8,194 nucleotides of DNA from contig JAAYOX010000303.1 of assembly GCA_012520135.1 (NCBI GenBank), forward strand, positions 1 to 8,194, given 5' to 3'. The notes below the pieces were generated by a model. It ran no database searches, was not told the origin of the DNA, and saw only the letters and a program-made list of their open reading frames with translations. Numbering within the stretch: position 1 is the stretch's first letter; the number at the start of each line of letters is the position of its first letter. The translations under genes were made by a program, and so were the position numbers. Shown here piece by piece: positions 6,071-8,194 of the stretch. The stretch comes from Clostridia bacterium (GTDB lineage Bacteria; Bacillota; DULZ01).

Positions 6071-6077
6071 GGAGGTG
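6071..6077 (+). promoter_or_regulatory. Ribosome binding site that sets the start at 6085
   Basis: GGAGGTG is 7 nt before the ATG at 6085. The in-frame ATG at 6067 lies before this site and is rejected as the start. Confidence 0.85.
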
Positions 6078-6084
6078 TAGCAAC

Positions 6085-7857
6085 ATGAGCAATCTGGAAA
6101 ATTTGGCTGATGAGATTCTCCTCACGGACATTCTGGTAGTAGGCAGCGAAGGAGCCGGTGCCAGGGCAGTATTGGAAGCATCTAAGCACGATTTGAATAT
6201 TCTTGTAGTTACCAAAGGAGTAATTGGGAAATCAGGAGCAACCCTTACCGCAGACGCAGATATTGATGTAGACAGTCGCAGTTGTATTGAGCTATTTGGT
6301 TTGCCTGGAGATCCAAATGACAGTCCTGAGAAATTTGCCGAGGACATGGTCAAAGAAGCAGAATATATCAATAACCAGGAATTAGTCAAAATACATTGCA
6401 ACGAAGCACCGGAAAGAGTAAGAGAATTGGTGGATTGGGGTGCCAGGATTGATAAACTGACCCATGCACCCGGGCACAGCTATCCCAGGGGCATCTGGAT
6501 TCCCGGGACAGAGTTTCCCAGGGTGTTGGTCAAGGAAATCAAGAAAAGAGACAATGTGAAAGTTATTGATAATTTCATGGTTACCGATATTCTTCTCAAC
6601 AATGGACAAGCAGTCGGAGCCTGCGGTATTAATATTAACACCGGTCAGTTTTATGTCATAAAAGCGAAGGCCGTAATTCTCTGTACCGGTGGAGCCATGC
6701 GTATTTACCCGAATACTACCGCTCCCGAGGAACTGACCGGGGACGGGTTGGCTATGGCCTACAGAGCCGGAGCAGAACTAATCGATATGGAATTTCCCAT
6801 GTTCCTCCCCTATACCCTCATTAAACCGGATTCTCTTAACGGGGTAGACTTTCCCTACCTGCTGAGTGCCTATGTAGAAGCCCATGCCTTAAACCGCCTG
6901 GGTGAGAGATACATGAAGCACTGGGATCCTGTAAGAATGGAAATGAGTACCCGTGACGTGAACTCCATTGCAGCCATGGTCCAAGTACTGGATGGCAAGG
7001 GCAGTCCCAATAACGGAACTTATCTCTCTCTCAGACATCTGCCGAGAAACGTACTGGAATTTACCGCTGAATGGTTCCCGTCCAACATTGCTAATTGGCG
7101 TTACGGTGGTTTTAATATGAAGGAATTTTTACCTGATTTGACCCAGGACGCCATGGAAACAGGCCCCGCTTCTCACTTCTGGAACGGAGGGGTCAAGATC
7201 AATGAGAAATGTGAAACCAGTGTACCCGGTCTTTTTGCTGCAGGAGAAGGAACCGGCAGCATTATGGGAGCAAACCGTGTTTCCGGTAACGCCCTGACGA
7301 TGACGCAAGTATGGGGACACCGGGCAGGAGTCTTTGCCTCCGAGTACGTCAAAGAAGTAGGCGACATAGTCATAGACCAAGAACAAGTGGCCGGCATAAA
7401 GGAAAGTCTTTTCGGACCTTTGACCAAAGACAGCGGCACTGATGCTGTAGAAACCAGATTGGAGCTGCGGGAACTGGCCTGGATGAAAGTGGGCGTAGTG
7501 AGAGAAAAGAGAGGTTTGGAAGAAGCTTTAGAGAAACTAGAAGAGCTGGCTAAAGACGTAGAACCGAATCTGGCTGTTAAAACGAAGACCAAGATTTATA
7601 ACCGTGAATGGATTGAAGCGCTTCAGATTAGGAACATTATCCAGGTGATGCAACTGGTGGCTCAAAGCAGCCTGGCCAGAGAAGAAAGTCGTGGAGCTTT
7701 ATACAGGAGAGATTTTCCGAAGACAGACAACATCAATTGGCTGAAGAATATTGTGGTTCAGAAAGACGGGGATAAGACCAAGCTGACCATCAAAGATGTA
7801 GAACTGAAATACTTTAAGCCGGCACCGGTAATCAGGGACTATGGATTAAAGGAGTGA
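6085..7857 (+). CDS. Fumarate reductase/succinate dehydrogenase-type flavoprotein subunit (substrate uncertain)
   Basis: 590 aa, the usual family length, with no signal peptide, so cytoplasmic. The N-terminal FAD Rossmann motif is VVGSEGAG (residues 18-25), with Glu where the second Gly of GxGxxG is usual. Other family marks: the TGDG loop (219-222), AGAELIDMEF, STRDVNS with R290, HFWNGG with H364, PGLFAAGEG (381-389), GANRVSGN with R398, and the C-terminal EESRGALYRRDFP (533-545). By eye, R290, H364 and R398 match the catalytic and substrate arginines and histidine of E. coli FrdA (R287, H355, R390). The histidine that binds FAD covalently is absent (GKSGAT, 48-53). The QxHPT segment is FLPY (L241 in place of His), and the TExxRGEGG motif is not present. 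The protein may thus be a reductase with non-covalent FAD acting on fumarate or a related enoate. It is the first gene of a two-gene operon under a sigma-54 promoter. The next gene supplies the [2Fe-2S] partner. Confidence 0.9.
   Translation: MSNLENLADEILLTDILVVGSEGAGARAVLEASKHDLNILVVTKGVIGKSGATLTADADIDVDSRSCIELFGLPGDPNDSPEKFAEDMVKEAEYINNQELVKIHCNEAPERVRELVDWGARIDKLTHAPGHSYPRGIWIPGTEFPRVLVKEIKKRDNVKVIDNFMVTDILLNNGQAVGACGININTGQFYVIKAKAVILCTGGAMRIYPNTTAPEELTGDGLAMAYRAGAELIDMEFPMFLPYTLIKPDSLNGVDFPYLLSAYVEAHALNRLGERYMKHWDPVRMEMSTRDVNSIAAMVQVLDGKGSPNNGTYLSLRHLPRNVLEFTAEWFPSNIANWRYGGFNMKEFLPDLTQDAMETGPASHFWNGGVKINEKCETSVPGLFAAGEGTGSIMGANRVSGNALTMTQVWGHRAGVFASEYVKEVGDIVIDQEQVAGIKESLFGPLTKDSGTDAVETRLELRELAWMKVGVVREKRGLEEALEKLEELAKDVEPNLAVKTKTKIYNREWIEALQIRNIIQVMQLVAQSSLAREESRGALYRRDFPKTDNINWLKNIVVQKDGDKTKLTIKDVELKYFKPAPVIRDYGLKE
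7848..7854 (+). promoter_or_regulatory. Ribosome binding site of the [2Fe-2S] gene
   Basis: AAAGGAG lies within the last codons of the flavoprotein gene, 9 nt before the ATG at 7864. The preceding in-frame TTG at 7861 is less likely as the start. Confidence 0.7.
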
Positions 7858-7863
7858 TAATTG

Positions 7864-8193
7864 ATGGAAGCAAAAACCGTACAAGTAAAAGTTAAGCGTT
7901 TTGACCCTTCCAAAGACAAAGAGCCTTACTATCAAACTTATGAAGTGCCCATAGAGAAAGGGTCTACAGTATTAAGTGTTTTGCGTCACATATATGATAA
8001 GCTGGATCATTCCTTAGCCTTCTATTATTCTTGCCGGATAGGCAAATGCGTGGGTTGTCATGTGACTGTAAACGGTAAAACCAGGCTGGCCTGCAATACC
8101 ATAGTAGACAGTGACGTAACCCTGGAGCCCCAAAAAGGCTACAAGGTCGTCAGGGATTTGGTGGTGGATAAGTCCGAAAAGGTGGGGGCTTAA
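7864..8193 (+). CDS. Stand-alone [2Fe-2S] ferredoxin-type subunit (SdhB/FrdB N-terminal domain only)
   Basis: 109 aa. It matches the N-terminal plant-ferredoxin fold of succinate dehydrogenase and fumarate reductase iron-sulfur subunits: a beta-rich start (VQVKVKRFDPSKDKEPYYQT), the EKGSTVLSVLRHIYDKLD helix, then the cluster loop C57-R-I-G-K-C62-V-G-C65 and C77 in NGKTRLAC. All four cluster ligands are present. The second half of a normal SdhB/FrdB (about 240 aa), with two CxxCxxC motifs for the [4Fe-4S] and [3Fe-4S] clusters, is missing. A proper TAA stop ends the protein one base before the window edge. It starts 6 nt after the flavoprotein stop, so it is translationally linked and should pass electrons to that FAD. 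The electron donor and any membrane anchor must be elsewhere, perhaps in genes just downstream. Confidence 0.92.
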   Translation: MEAKTVQVKVKRFDPSKDKEPYYQTYEVPIEKGSTVLSVLRHIYDKLDHSLAFYYSCRIGKCVGCHVTVNGKTRLACNTIVDSDVTLEPQKGYKVVRDLVVDKSEKVGA

Positions 8194-8194
8194 A

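Noticed and set aside
5925..6401. Minus-strand frame of 158 codons across the sigma-54 promoter
   Set aside because: Overlaps the flavoprotein start and the regulatory region; low-complexity Ser/Leu-rich translation typical of an antisense shadow.
7173..7592. Minus-strand open frames of 139 and 85 codons inside the flavoprotein gene
   Set aside because: Antisense shadows of a clearly coding gene, with no RBS or family resemblance.

Overview
The window reads as chromosome of an anaerobic, low-to-mid GC Gram-positive bacterium, most likely a clostridial or Peptococcaceae-type Firmicute. This is inferred from the strong GGAGG-type ribosome binding sites, the rubrerythrin, the SPL-like radical SAM enzyme, and a TRAP permease next to a fumarate-reductase-like flavoprotein. 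No tRNA, rRNA, CRISPR array or insertion sequence is visible.

Left part (1-2892). The window opens inside a FAD-dependent geranylgeranyl-reductase-family oxidoreductase (+). It converges on a rubrerythrin gene (-), and a strong bidirectional-looking hairpin lies between them. Rubrerythrin has a near-consensus sigma-A promoter (TTGACA-17-TATACT), a dyad overlapping the -10 box, and a leader of about 140 nt with an 11-bp long-range inverted repeat. Next comes an SPL-family radical SAM gene (-) with its own terminator.

Middle part (about 2.9-5.9 kb) is a decayed zone. A DUF4180 gene (-) and a MalT/LuxR-like ATPase-BTAD regulator (+) lie head to head, and both have lost their 5' ends at nearly the same point (about 3410-3430). 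The regulator also has two reading-frame switches and a missing C-terminus. An apparently intact but unrecognised AT-rich gene (4582-5196) follows. After it comes the C-terminal 40 percent of a TRAP transporter large permease (DctM), whose 5' part is missing.

Right part (5878-8193) is an intact two-gene operon: a 590-aa fumarate-reductase/succinate-dehydrogenase-type flavoprotein and a 109-aa protein made only of a plant-type [2Fe-2S] domain. It is preceded by an excellent sigma-54 (-24/-12) promoter flanked by two dyads. The flavoprotein keeps some catalytic residues of the family but lacks the covalent-FAD histidine and the usual HPT and TExxRGEGG substrate motifs. Its substrate is therefore open, even though the neighbouring TRAP remnant suggests organic-acid metabolism. 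The most interesting material is this sigma-54-controlled minimal flavoprotein/[2Fe-2S] pair, the head-to-head deletion scar, and the structured rubrerythrin leader.
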